From Prochlorococcus sp. AG-418-F16 (GTDB lineage: Bacteria > Cyanobacteriota > Cyanobacteriia > PCC-6307 > Cyanobiaceae), in contig QCLW01000008.1 in the NCBI GenBank assembly GCA_003214235.1, positions 1 through 40,252 on the forward strand: a DNA stretch of 40,252 nucleotides, read 5' to 3'. Shown here piece after piece: positions 17,863 to 25,463 of this stretch; the stretch's first letter is position 1; the number at the start of each line of letters is the position of its first letter. The notes under the pieces are model-generated. The model was not told where the DNA came from, searched no databases, and was given only the letters and a program-made list of their open reading frames with translations. Made by a program: the position numbers and the translations under genes.

Positions 17863-18111
17863 TTAATCACTCTCCCAATAATCAATAATACCTCCAATTG
17901 TTAAATCAGTTTGAACTTCTGGATTAGGGCAAGCAAATCTCGCAGCCGAGCCACTAGCAGTAAAAACCCAGTTACCTTCTCTAGCACCAACAGGATCAAC
18001 AGCAACTAATTTCTTTCCCTTATTATTTTCCAAAATTCTTAAATTCATATGACCTAATCCAGCGACTCTTTGAGTACATACCATCCTTCCTAATACCTTC
18101 ATTATTTCCAC
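17863..18111 (-). CDS. csoS4B: Carboxysome vertex protein CsoS4B
   Basis: An 82-residue pentamer-forming bacterial-microcompartment vertex protein that caps the corners of the carboxysome shell. The motif GSAARFACPNPEVQTDLTIG and the final GGIIDYWESD are family marks. The start is GTG, which gives MEIMKVLGRM, parallel to the MEVM-type N-terminus of other CsoS4B proteins; the ATG at 18102 is a shorter alternative. It is 13 bp after csoS4A in the operon. Few copies are needed per particle compared with shell hexamers. Confidence 0.93.
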   Translation of the reverse strand: MEIMKVLGRMVCTQRVAGLGHMNLRILENNKGKKLVAVDPVGAREGNWVFTASGSAARFACPNPEVQTDLTIGGIIDYWESD

Positions 18112-18124
18112 GATTTCTTTCCTC

Positions 18125-18382
18125 CTAATTTTTTGAGTTATCAGGATCCCAATGATCTATTATGCCAACAATCGTTAAGTCACTTGGATAAGATTTGCTT
18201 CCTGCAGCTTCTCTAGCAGCAGAACTTCCGACACAAATAACCCAATCTCCTGGCTTGCAGCCAACAGCATCTACTGCAACCTTACTTGAGGATCCATCCA
18301 AAACAACCTGTAGATGTTTATGTTCAAAACCAGGAATCCTATTGGTAGATACAAGTGGTTTAACAACCTTGCAAATTAACAT
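18125..18382 (-). CDS. csoS4A: Carboxysome vertex protein CsoS4A
   Basis: An 85-residue vertex protein with the single pentamer fold: MLICKVVKPLVSTNRIPGFE, then GDWVICVGSSAAREAAGSKS and SDLTIVGIIDHW, which is nearly invariant in the family. It pairs with CsoS4B; together the two close the icosahedral shell and prevent leakage of CO2. It begins 2 bp after the csoS3 stop, so it is translated from the same message. Confidence 0.96.
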   Translation of the reverse strand: MLICKVVKPLVSTNRIPGFEHKHLQVVLDGSSSKVAVDAVGCKPGDWVICVGSSAAREAAGSKSYPSDLTIVGIIDHWDPDNSKN

Positions 18383-18384
18383 AA

Positions 18385-19914
18385 CTAGTGAGCCTCCTCT
18401 GTTTTTTTATCTAAAGACATTCCAATAATTTGGGCGGAATGAATGTTGTCCCTATCTCTAATAGTAGAGCAAGTATGTAACAATCCTTGATCAACTAAAT
18501 TTTTATATCTAATTGATATCGCATTATTAACTCTTTCACAATCTTTTTTTGCTCTCTCTTTTGCACCAGCTACTTTGCCAGAGTAATCAAATCTTATAAC
18601 TACTGGAATAGGTAGATCTTTTGAAACATTTAATCCAGTAAAAATCTTCACCCCTACATCTAAATCTGGCGCCCCTTCTTCGACAGTATCTAAATGAGAA
18701 AAATAAGTTAAATTTCTGAGATGTACTTCTTTGAAACCTATACCAACACCAATAAATCTCTCGGCATGACCTATATCATTATAAGAGCCATTATGAAAAT
18801 TTTTCACATAATCAATTTGAGAAATATTATTAATAACTAATTTATAGATAAACTTTTCTATTCCTTGGAGTTTATCTTTTGAAGATTGCTGAGAAATTAT
18901 CTGACATATTTCTCTCTCAGCATCATCTTTAGAAAAGTTTATTGTTGAGTTATAAATTTCTAAAGTAGAAATAGTTTTTTCTAAATCTATATCGCCATCA
19001 CTAGTTGAAAAATGTATTTTTAGTGAATCAGTGTCTGTATCAAGTCCAATTAACATTAAATCCACAGATGCTCCGCAGCAAAAGCTATTCTCTACAGCCT
19101 CTTTGAAAGCATAGAGTTTATTTCTACCTTCTTCTGCAGCTAACTTGTCATTACTCCCATGAGCTGCACATCCCTGATGCAAAGGATCTACTGAACTAAA
19201 ATGATAAGTTACAACTTTTAAGTATCTGGTATCTTTATGAGCTTCATTAGGGATATTCTCTCTATATCTTTTATGTTCAGTTTTTACCCATCTATTTACT
19301 GTATTTTCAATATCAAAAAGTGCACCAGCGTGGGATCTTCTTCTTACTGAACTAAAAGGTATTCTCATAACATATGCGACTGAATGAGCTAATCGCCCAT
19401 CTGAACAAGGAGTTATATCAAGTAAATGTATTCCACAATCTAAAAGAAATTTTTCAAAATCTTGCGCACTATTACTACCAGCAGCACCTTCAATAGGATC
19501 ATTTTTAAAAAAATTATCACTTAGTTTCTCATGTTGTTTGAAAACACACCATGCATATAGAGCTCTCATATCAAGAGGTTTAACCCAAGATTTATCTAAT
19601 ACATGAAGGGGTAAATCTATTCCCAAATTTTTTTTTGATATTTCCTGAGCCGTATTTATAAAATCTTCATGATGTTGTATTCGAGCAATTTCCTTTAGAG
19701 TTGGAACAATTTCGTCAAAATCACTTTTTATTTTACTTTCATACCTATATAAATTTTCATTTTGAATATTATTAGTTAATTTATGAGACTTTCCAGGATT
19801 TCTTATATTATTTGATTTTTTAGTTTGAATATGAATATTTTCAGTAAAAGTTTTCATTGGAGCTGTTGGCCCCAATGTGAAGTTCTTGGCTTTAGCCAGT
19901 CCTCTTAAAGGCAT
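18385..19914 (-). CDS. csoS3: Carboxysomal carbonic anhydrase CsoSCA
   Basis: This enzyme converts bicarbonate to CO2 inside the carboxysome. It is a diverged beta-class enzyme of 509 residues. The zinc site is visible: C170 in PCSDGRLAH, H238 in YHFSSVDPLHQGC, and C249. D172 and R174 form the Asp-Arg dyad. A basic, low-complexity N-terminal segment (about 1-60) probably tethers it to Rubisco or the shell, and the C-terminal domain is a catalytically inactive duplicate. It starts 7 bp after csoS2 and runs into csoS4A. Confidence 0.97.
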   Translation of the reverse strand: MPLRGLAKAKNFTLGPTAPMKTFTENIHIQTKKSNNIRNPGKSHKLTNNIQNENLYRYESKIKSDFDEIVPTLKEIARIQHHEDFINTAQEISKKNLGIDLPLHVLDKSWVKPLDMRALYAWCVFKQHEKLSDNFFKNDPIEGAAGSNSAQDFEKFLLDCGIHLLDITPCSDGRLAHSVAYVMRIPFSSVRRRSHAGALFDIENTVNRWVKTEHKRYRENIPNEAHKDTRYLKVVTYHFSSVDPLHQGCAAHGSNDKLAAEEGRNKLYAFKEAVENSFCCGASVDLMLIGLDTDTDSLKIHFSTSDGDIDLEKTISTLEIYNSTINFSKDDAEREICQIISQQSSKDKLQGIEKFIYKLVINNISQIDYVKNFHNGSYNDIGHAERFIGVGIGFKEVHLRNLTYFSHLDTVEEGAPDLDVGVKIFTGLNVSKDLPIPVVIRFDYSGKVAGAKERAKKDCERVNNAISIRYKNLVDQGLLHTCSTIRDRDNIHSAQIIGMSLDKKTEEAH

Positions 19915-19921
19915 TATTTAA

Positions 19922-22222
19922 TTAACCTCTGGCACCACCTGAAAAGGTAACAAGTTGTCCATCACGAGTATTACCACTAGATCCAGTTATTAAGAAATCT
20001 GGTTTTTCTGTTTCCTCATTTCTTTTAACTTCTAAAGGGGGCATTGCACTCATGTTTCCTGCTCTAGATGGGTTTCTCTTTCTAGAAGAAGCTCCCTCTG
20101 TTCCTGTTACCTTATCACCGCGATCCCAATCATCGCCAGTTACGTTTCCCACTGATTGTCCTTCACCAGTAATCCTAGATGCAACTCTTTTTTCTGGTGT
20201 CTTTGCAGCACGATCTGCCTCTTCAATTTGCATTTTTTGTTTATAAGTAATATTTTTATTCGGTTCGAATCTAAATTTTTCAGTTCCAGTGACTTTATCT
20301 ACAGCCATATCAAAAGGTCCTGTTATCTTTGAACCATTTTCATATTCATTGCCGGTAACGCCTTGAGTATTTTTTTCGGAATATTTTTCTCTGGATGGTG
20401 ACTTAACAGAAAATTCGTTCCAAGAATTACCTGCTGACTTTTCCGGATTCGCATACTCATTATCATCTGGAGGATTATCACAAGCTTTTGAGAACTGATC
20501 TCCTCCAATATAAGGAGTTCCTGTCAGATTCTTACAAGCGCCTTTCTTAGCACCTGTCATTACTCCGCCAATTCCTGGTTGCTGGCCTGTAAGTCTGGCA
20601 TTGGAATTATTTCCAGAATTAACTGTTGCTCGGGATTTCATATCTTCAGAAGTTTCAGTACTACAATTCTCATTAATCTGATCTAAGCCTGCGTATGGTG
20701 TTCCTGTTAACACTTTGCAAGAACCTGGTTCATCTCCAGTTACTGTTTTTGATCTTCCTGTCATAGTCCCACTTATCAAATTAGACTTTGAAGAAAGACT
20801 TAAACCTACTTTCCTAGCTTCTGGTTTGGGTTTTGAACCACAAAACTTCTCATATTGCTGAGATCCTATGTACTCATCACCAGTTACATTTTTGCAACTC
20901 CCATGCTCATTACCTGTCATAAGGTCTGATCTTCCTACCCCTGTACCAGTTACATTATTACCATTAAGAGTATTGTAAGTGCCTACTTTTTCAAATGCTT
21001 TACCTTTTGGATTTGGCTCAGAGCCAAGATATTGATCACCAGTTAATTGATGTCCAGAACCTGATTCATCTCCAGTAACTAGTGTTGATCTACCAGGGAG
21101 TGATCCAGAGACTTTCAATCCATCAGTTGTAATACTATGTTTTACCTTTGAAGGATTTTTTTGGACATCCCCACAATACTTCTGCGATTGATTAGCAGAT
21201 ACATATTCGGTACCTGTTAGGTTTTTACAAGTTCCTGGCTCATCCCCTGTCACCCTCTCAGATCTACCAACTTCATTCCCAGTCACTTTATTGCCTGATG
21301 TTGTTGATGTGATAGTAGATCTTAGCGGTTGTTTATAACTTGGTCTATCTTGACAAAATTGATCAATAACATCCGCTCCCATATATTGGGTACCAGTAAC
21401 TGTTCTACATGTACTTGCTTCATTACCTGTGGTTTTTAGAGATCTATTGGCTTGAGTTCCTGTAACTGTTTGACCTGAATCAGTTTCACTTTTGCCAACT
21501 TTCCAGCTAGCATCAGCAATATTTTGTTTGGCTCCATTTTTATTTGGACCACATGGTCTACATTTACCATTTCCTTTGTTACTACAGGTAGCACCAGTTT
21601 TACTTCTTAGCTCTCTTACTCTCTGAGAAATTTCTCTACTACTTAAATCTGGATCTCCCCTTCTTGCTAAAGAAGCTGCACTAGTATTTTGCTTAGATGC
21701 TGATTTACCATGCTTAGATTGAGCTTCTCTTCTGGCTAAAACAATATCTCTACTTGTATTAGCAATAGGCTTTCTCTTTTGATTAATTCTTCTTTTAACG
21801 ATTGGTTTTAGTGTTTTAGTTTCTGTATTATTTGAGTTTTGAATTTCTTGATTTCCAACAACAGTTGGTTTGACTTCGTTTACAGAAATTTCTTTTTTAA
21901 AATCAGTACGAGTTCTATCAGATGAAGCTATAGCTGATTTCCCATGAGTCGACATTGCTTTTCTTCTCTCTATAACTAACTCTTTAGCAGATAAAGTTGT
22001 TGAAGAAGACTTTCTAATTACCTTAGTTTTTGGGATATGTTTTGTAGCGGGTTTAATAATATTTTGATTATTAGAAGAAGACTGAATACCAGAAATCTGT
22101 ATATCTTGAGAAGATCGAACTCTATCTTGAGTAGTCGAAGAATAAGCAGCAGCTTTTTTCCCGCTATCACTCATCGCCTTTCTTCTTTCTAGTGCAATCT
22201 CTCTACTGGTTTTTTTTGACAT
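19922..22222 (-). CDS. csoS2: Carboxysome scaffold protein CsoS2
   Basis: A 766-residue intrinsically disordered linker that ties Rubisco to the shell. Four Rubisco-binding N-repeats contain the R-E-x-x-x-x-R-R-x-x-x-S-x-x-G-K pattern: about 5-22, 78-96, 156-174 and 194-212 (the last diverged). A linker with C213, C221 and C224 follows. Six middle repeats, each with VTG motifs, begin near 251, 312, 370, 421, 482 and 541. All except the third have a cysteine pair. The C-terminal shell-binding region (about 582-766) has further VTG motifs and ends VTFSGGARG. I use the ATG at 22222; the frame also permits a TTG at 22231. No frameshift product is evident from reading alone. Confidence 0.97.
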   Translation of the reverse strand: MSKKTSREIALERRKAMSDSGKKAAAYSSTTQDRVRSSQDIQISGIQSSSNNQNIIKPATKHIPKTKVIRKSSSTTLSAKELVIERRKAMSTHGKSAIASSDRTRTDFKKEISVNEVKPTVVGNQEIQNSNNTETKTLKPIVKRRINQKRKPIANTSRDIVLARREAQSKHGKSASKQNTSAASLARRGDPDLSSREISQRVRELRSKTGATCSNKGNGKCRPCGPNKNGAKQNIADASWKVGKSETDSGQTVTGTQANRSLKTTGNEASTCRTVTGTQYMGADVIDQFCQDRPSYKQPLRSTITSTTSGNKVTGNEVGRSERVTGDEPGTCKNLTGTEYVSANQSQKYCGDVQKNPSKVKHSITTDGLKVSGSLPGRSTLVTGDESGSGHQLTGDQYLGSEPNPKGKAFEKVGTYNTLNGNNVTGTGVGRSDLMTGNEHGSCKNVTGDEYIGSQQYEKFCGSKPKPEARKVGLSLSSKSNLISGTMTGRSKTVTGDEPGSCKVLTGTPYAGLDQINENCSTETSEDMKSRATVNSGNNSNARLTGQQPGIGGVMTGAKKGACKNLTGTPYIGGDQFSKACDNPPDDNEYANPEKSAGNSWNEFSVKSPSREKYSEKNTQGVTGNEYENGSKITGPFDMAVDKVTGTEKFRFEPNKNITYKQKMQIEEADRAAKTPEKRVASRITGEGQSVGNVTGDDWDRGDKVTGTEGASSRKRNPSRAGNMSAMPPLEVKRNEETEKPDFLITGSSGNTRDGQLVTFSGGARG

Positions 22223-22259
22223 AATCTTCAAATTTAAAACTCTTTAAAAAACTCTTTTT

Positions 22260-22291
22260 AAAAAACTTTCTCCAATTTTTTTTGGAGAAAG
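22260..22291 (-). terminator. Intrinsic terminator-like hairpin between cbbS and csoS2
   Basis: The arms CTTTCTCCAA (22266-22275) and TTGGAGAAAG (22282-22291) pair over 10 bp with a 6-base loop. On the minus strand, the direction of the operon, the stem is followed directly by TTTTTT. It stands 38 bases before the csoS2 start. The structure is seen directly; partial termination (more cbbLS than csoS2 message) is inference. Confidence 0.7.
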
Positions 22292-22313
22292 ATATTTACT
22301 ACATTAAGTAGAT

Positions 22314-22655
22314 TTAGCGTCCTTGGAAAACTACAAAAGCTGTTCCTTGGCTTTGAGTGTAAGCATCGTAGCCGATGATTCTCACGTGATGATCAGGGTA
22401 TGCTCTATGACATGCCTCTAATTCACTTACAACCAAGTTAAGATCTTTTTCTCCAAAGAATGGGAGTTTCCAATAAGACCAATAAGTTTGCATACTTCCA
22501 CTAGGGTGAACATGCTCAATGACAGGACTCCAACCTTGAGCAATTATGTATGCAATTTGATCATATATTTCTTCCTGGGTCATCGGTGGTAAGAAACCGA
22601 ATGTTTCCAGGGTTGCAACTGTTTGATAGTCGCCTACTGTGCTCTGGAAAGGCAT
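22314..22655 (-). CDS. cbbS: Rubisco small subunit, form IA
   Basis: A 113-residue small subunit; eight cap the octamer of large subunits inside the carboxysome. The start of the conserved domain is TVGDYQTVATLETFGFLPPM, with the form IA-type EQIYDQIAYIIAQGWSPVIE region (here QEEIYDQI) and the YWSYWKLPFFGE segment. The C-terminus ends VRIIGYDAYTQSQG. It lies 94 bp after cbbL, a gap that contains a 9-bp stem-loop. It is followed by a terminator-like hairpin before csoS2. Confidence 0.98.
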   Translation of the reverse strand: MPFQSTVGDYQTVATLETFGFLPPMTQEEIYDQIAYIIAQGWSPVIEHVHPSGSMQTYWSYWKLPFFGEKDLNLVVSELEACHRAYPDHHVRIIGYDAYTQSQGTAFVVFQGR

Positions 22656-22710
22656 AATTAATCTAAATGTGAATGAAAATTACTCGAAATAGTACGAGAT
22701 TTATAGAAGT

Positions 22711-22735
22711 TTGAGGAGAAAAAGAATCTCCTCAA
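22711..22735 (-). other. Intercistronic stem-loop, cbbL-cbbS
   Basis: TTGAGGAGA (22711-22719) pairs perfectly with TCTCCTCAA (22727-22735) over a 7-base loop, in the cbbL-cbbS gap. No T-run follows on the minus strand, so it is not a terminator. A role in RNA stability or processing is inference. Confidence 0.6.
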
Positions 22736-22749
22736 TTTTGAAATTTGGT

Positions 22750-24165
22750 TTAACCTTGAACGTCAAGCTTGTCGACGGTATCAAACTCAAACTTGATTTC
22801 CTTCCAAGTTTCAAGAGCAATAGCTAATTCAGGACTATGCTTAGCAGCTTCCATAAGAATGTCTCTACTCTCTTTTTCGATTTCGCGACCTGCATTACGT
22901 GCTTTAACACAAGCTTCTAAGGCAACTCTGTTCGCTGCAGCTCCAGCAGCTGAACCCCATGGATGACCATGTGTTCCTCCACCGAACTGAAGACAAGAAT
23001 CATCTCCAAAAATCGCTAAAAGTGCAGGCATATGCCAAACGTGAATACCACCTGATGCGACGGCAAACACTCCAGGCATTGAACCCCAATCTTGATCAAA
23101 GAAGTTACCTCTTGATCTATCTTCAGGAACAAATGACTCTCTTAAGTTATCTATGTAACCAAGAGTTGTTTGACGATCACCTTCTAGTTTTCCAACAACA
23201 GTTCCTGTATGTAATTGATCTCCTCCGGAGAGTCTCAAACATTTTGCTAGAACTCTGAAGTGGATACCATGCTTTGGATGTCTATCTATAACAGCATGCA
23301 TAGCTCTGTGAATATGCAGAAGCATGCCATTTTTACGACACCAGTTTGCTAATCCAGTATTTGCAGTAAAACCACCAGTTATATAATCATGCATGATGAT
23401 TGGCATATCTAGCTCTTTTGCAAATTCGGCTCTTTCATAGAGTTCTTCAGGAGTGTTAGCTGTACAATTTAAATAGTGACCTTTAACTTCTCCAGTTTCT
23501 TGCTGGGCAAGCTTAACCGCCTCTGCAACAAACTCAAATCTTTCTCTCCAACGCTGGAATGGTTGAGAATTAATATTCTCATCATCCTTCGTTAAATCAA
23601 GACCGCCTCTAAGACACTCATATACAACTCGACCATAGTTTTTACCAGATAATCCTAATTTAGGTTTAATGGTACAACCAAGAAGAGGTCTTCCGTATTT
23701 GTTTAAACGATCTCTCTCAACTACGATTCCATTTGGTGGACCACCGCAAGTCTTAATGAAAGCGATTGGGAATCTAATATCTTCTAGACGTAAATGTCTT
23801 AAAGCTTTAAATCCAAAAACGTTTCCTACCAGAGACGTTAATACGTTTGTGATAGAACCTTCTTCAAAAAGATCTAAAGGATATGCAATAAAAGCATAAA
23901 AAGCTTCAGGATCTCCAGGAACGTCTTCTATTCGATAACAACGTCCTTTATAAAATTCTAAGTCTGTAAGTAACTCGGACCAAACTGTTGACCAAGTACC
24001 TGTTGAAGATTCAGCCGCAACAGCCGCTGCAACTTCTTCTCTTGGAACACCTTCTTGGCCTGTACATTTGAAACAGGCTAGTAAATCGGTGTCTAGGGGT
24101 ACATATTCAGGAGTCCAGTAGGTATCTCTGTACTCCTTTACCCCTGCATCATACTTCTTACTCAT
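22750..24165 (-). CDS. cbbL: Rubisco large subunit, form IA
   Basis: A 471-residue catalytic subunit that fixes CO2 onto ribulose bisphosphate. Active-site lysines are in [14 protein letters not shown] (K167, K169), and the carbamylated lysine is K193 in [16 protein letters not shown]. The loop-6 region is [14 protein letters not shown]. It belongs to the proteobacterial-like form IA, the usual partner of alpha-carboxysomes. It is 69 bp after csoS1 on the minus strand. I see no clear Shine-Dalgarno sequence. Confidence 0.99.
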
Positions 24166-24234
24166 AAGGATAAATTTAGGTCTGTGTAGGGAAAATAATT
24201 ATTGTGCAAAATTCATAAATCTTGCTTTACTTAA

Positions 24235-24546
24235 TTAGTCCTTTTGACCAAGAAATTCACCATTACCTAGAGCAGGTTCAACTTCTCTATGAGGACGAGC
24301 AATAATGTGAGCTGCGACTAAACCGTCACCAACTCTTTCACAAGCGTCAGCTCCAGCTCTTACAGCTGCGTTAACTGCTCCTGTTTCGCCTCTAACTAAT
24401 ACTGTGACATAACCGCCACCAACGAATTCACGACCAATAAGACGAACTTCTGCTGCCTTGGTCATTGCGTCTGCTGCTTCGATTGCAGGTACAAGTCCGC
24501 GTGTCTCGATCATGCCGAGAGCGATACCCATTGTTTCTGTAGCCAT
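24235..24546 (-). CDS. csoS1: Carboxysome shell hexamer CsoS1
   Basis: A 103-residue single-domain bacterial-microcompartment shell protein that forms the hexameric facets. The typical start is GIALGMIETRGLVPAIEAAD, then KAAEVRLIGREFVGGGYVTV and GAVNAAVRAGADACERVGDG. It is the first gene of the main carboxysome transcript (csoS1-cbbL-cbbS-csoS2-csoS3-csoS4AB-acRAF). The upstream 325 bp hold the palindrome, repeat and structured element listed separately. Only one csoS1 copy is visible here, whereas many proteobacterial operons have several. Confidence 0.98.
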   Translation of the reverse strand: MATETMGIALGMIETRGLVPAIEAADAMTKAAEVRLIGREFVGGGYVTVLVRGETGAVNAAVRAGADACERVGDGLVAAHIIARPHREVEPALGNGEFLGQKD

Positions 24547-24564
24547 TGCCTACTAATTACTAAA

Positions 24565-24578
24565 TGTGGAATGTTCAA
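24565..24578. repeat. 14-bp direct repeat, copy 1
   Basis: The sequence TGTGGAATGTTCAA lies 18 bases upstream of the csoS1 start codon. The same 14 bases recur at 24796-24809 in the same orientation, 231 bp away. On the csoS1 strand both read TTGAACATTCCACA. Confidence 0.85.
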
Positions 24579-24682
24579 TCCGAAGAATGCTTCATTAAGT
24601 AGTTATAAGTCAAGCATTTTCGCTAAAATCTCCATTAATGTTTTTTCTATCATTCATAAGATAAACTTATGACCCTTGGTAC

Positions 24683-24698
24683 TATTGATATATCAATA
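24683..24698. promoter_or_regulatory. Perfect 16-bp palindrome upstream of csoS1
   Basis: TATTGATATATCAATA is an exact inverted repeat, centred about 144 bp upstream of the csoS1 start. Its halves contain ATCAAT-type sites. A dimeric regulator such as a LysR-type protein could bind it; this is inference. Confidence 0.45.
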
Positions 24699-24769
24699 CT
24701 TATGGAAATTAGTTAGTACATCAAAACATACTGTTGTGTTAATAAAAAATTTACATTATGTTATTTCCG

Positions 24770-24826
24770 TACGAGACGGGCCCTGTCTACACAGGTGTGG
24801 AATGTTCAACCTTTCCTGTCTCCGTA
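24770..24826. other. GC-rich two-stem structured element
   Basis: The outer stem pairs TACGAGACGGG (24770-24780) with CCTGTCTCcGTA (24815-24826): 11 pairs, one a G-U and one bulged C. Inside it, CCTGT (24782-24786) pairs with ACAGG (24791-24795) across a 4-base loop. The second 14-bp repeat lies in the remaining single-stranded part. The element is strikingly GC-rich for this DNA. It could be a small RNA, a leader of either flanking gene, or a protein site. Confidence 0.5.
24796..24809. repeat. 14-bp direct repeat, copy 2
   Basis: Exact second copy of TGTGGAATGTTCAA, inside the GC-rich structured element. It is about 250 bp upstream of csoS1 and about 62 bp upstream of rdgB. Confidence 0.85.
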
Positions 24827-24871
24827 TCAACCTTTGAAGTAAGATAATATTCAAAATAAATTTATTATGTT

Positions 24872-25456
24872 TTGAACCTTCCAGTTCTCACCATTGCAAG
24901 TGGCAACCAAAAAAAGGTTTCTGAAATTTCGGAAATGCTAGACGTACTGTCTTTAAAGGTAAATAAGCAACCAGAATATTTAAATGTCCAAGAGACTGGA
25001 AACACATATTTTGAGAATGCACTACTAAAAGCTAAGGCAGCTTCCTTAGAGACAAAAACTTGGGCATTAGCTGATGACTCTGGTCTTGAAGTAGATATTT
25101 TAGATGGTCGACCAGGGATATATTCTGCTAGATATGCCGAAAACAACGCTGAAAAAATTAAAAAATTGATTAAGGAACTTTCTGATAGTCCTTATAGAAG
25201 CGCAAGATTTATAAGTTGTATGGTTTTGTGCGATCCCTCAGGAAAATTAGTTAAGGATACCACTGGAATATGCTGGGGAGAAATTCTTAAAAATCCAAAA
25301 TACCCAAATGGGGAATTCGAATCTATTTTTTGGGTTAAAGAAGCTAACTGTGTTTATGGAGATCTTTCACAATCACAACTAAGTAAATTAGGTAGTAGGG
25401 GTAAAGCTGCAAAAATGATGTCGCCTTTTTTAAAAAAAGAAATTGGTTTAAATTAA
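24872..25456 (+). CDS. rdgB: Inosine/xanthosine triphosphate pyrophosphatase (RdgB/HAM1)
   Basis: A 194-residue house-cleaning enzyme that removes ITP, dITP and XTP from the nucleotide pool. Motifs are LTIASGNQKKVSEISEML at the N-terminus, NALLKAKAASLETKTWALADDSGLEVD with the catalytic Asp region, and RPGIYSARYAENN. The C-terminal segment LGSRGKAAKM is typical. The start is TTG: the ATG at 24867 is out of frame. It lies between csoS1 and csoS1D on the opposite strand, so the carboxysome region is interrupted. Its stop is 7 bp from the csoS1D stop. Confidence 0.94.
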   Translation: MNLPVLTIASGNQKKVSEISEMLDVLSLKVNKQPEYLNVQETGNTYFENALLKAKAASLETKTWALADDSGLEVDILDGRPGIYSARYAENNAEKIKKLIKELSDSPYRSARFISCMVLCDPSGKLVKDTTGICWGEILKNPKYPNGEFESIFWVKEANCVYGDLSQSQLSKLGSRGKAAKMMSPFLKKEIGLN

Positions 25457-25463
25457 AAAATTG

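Larger units (their letters stand above)
24547..24871. promoter_or_regulatory. csoS1-rdgB divergent regulatory gap
   Basis: The longest gap in the window (325 bp), between the divergent genes csoS1 (minus) and rdgB (plus). It contains two copies of a 14-bp sequence (24565-24578 and 24796-24809), a perfect 16-bp palindrome (24683-24698), and a GC-rich two-stem element (24770-24826). It should contain the main carboxysome promoter, but I could not place a convincing -35/-10 pair. Confidence 0.6.

Noticed and set aside
20323-20508. 61-residue minus-strand frame in another phase of csoS2
   Set aside because: It could have been a frameshift product, but it lacks any known motif and no slippery site could be identified by eye.
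19922-21500. Repeated DNA units that could suggest a CRISPR or tandem-repeat array
   Set aside because: The repetition is the coding sequence of the CsoS2 middle repeats. Units are diverged and in frame, with no spacers or cas genes.
22959-23258. 99-residue plus-strand open frame inside cbbL
   Set aside because: It is antisense to conserved Rubisco coding sequence, has no family motifs, and codon structure follows cbbL.
24570-24595. Glutamine riboswitch-like text (GTTCA ... CCGAAGAATGC)
   Set aside because: The central conserved block and the hairpins of the glutamine riboswitch are missing, and the next gene is not nitrogen-related.
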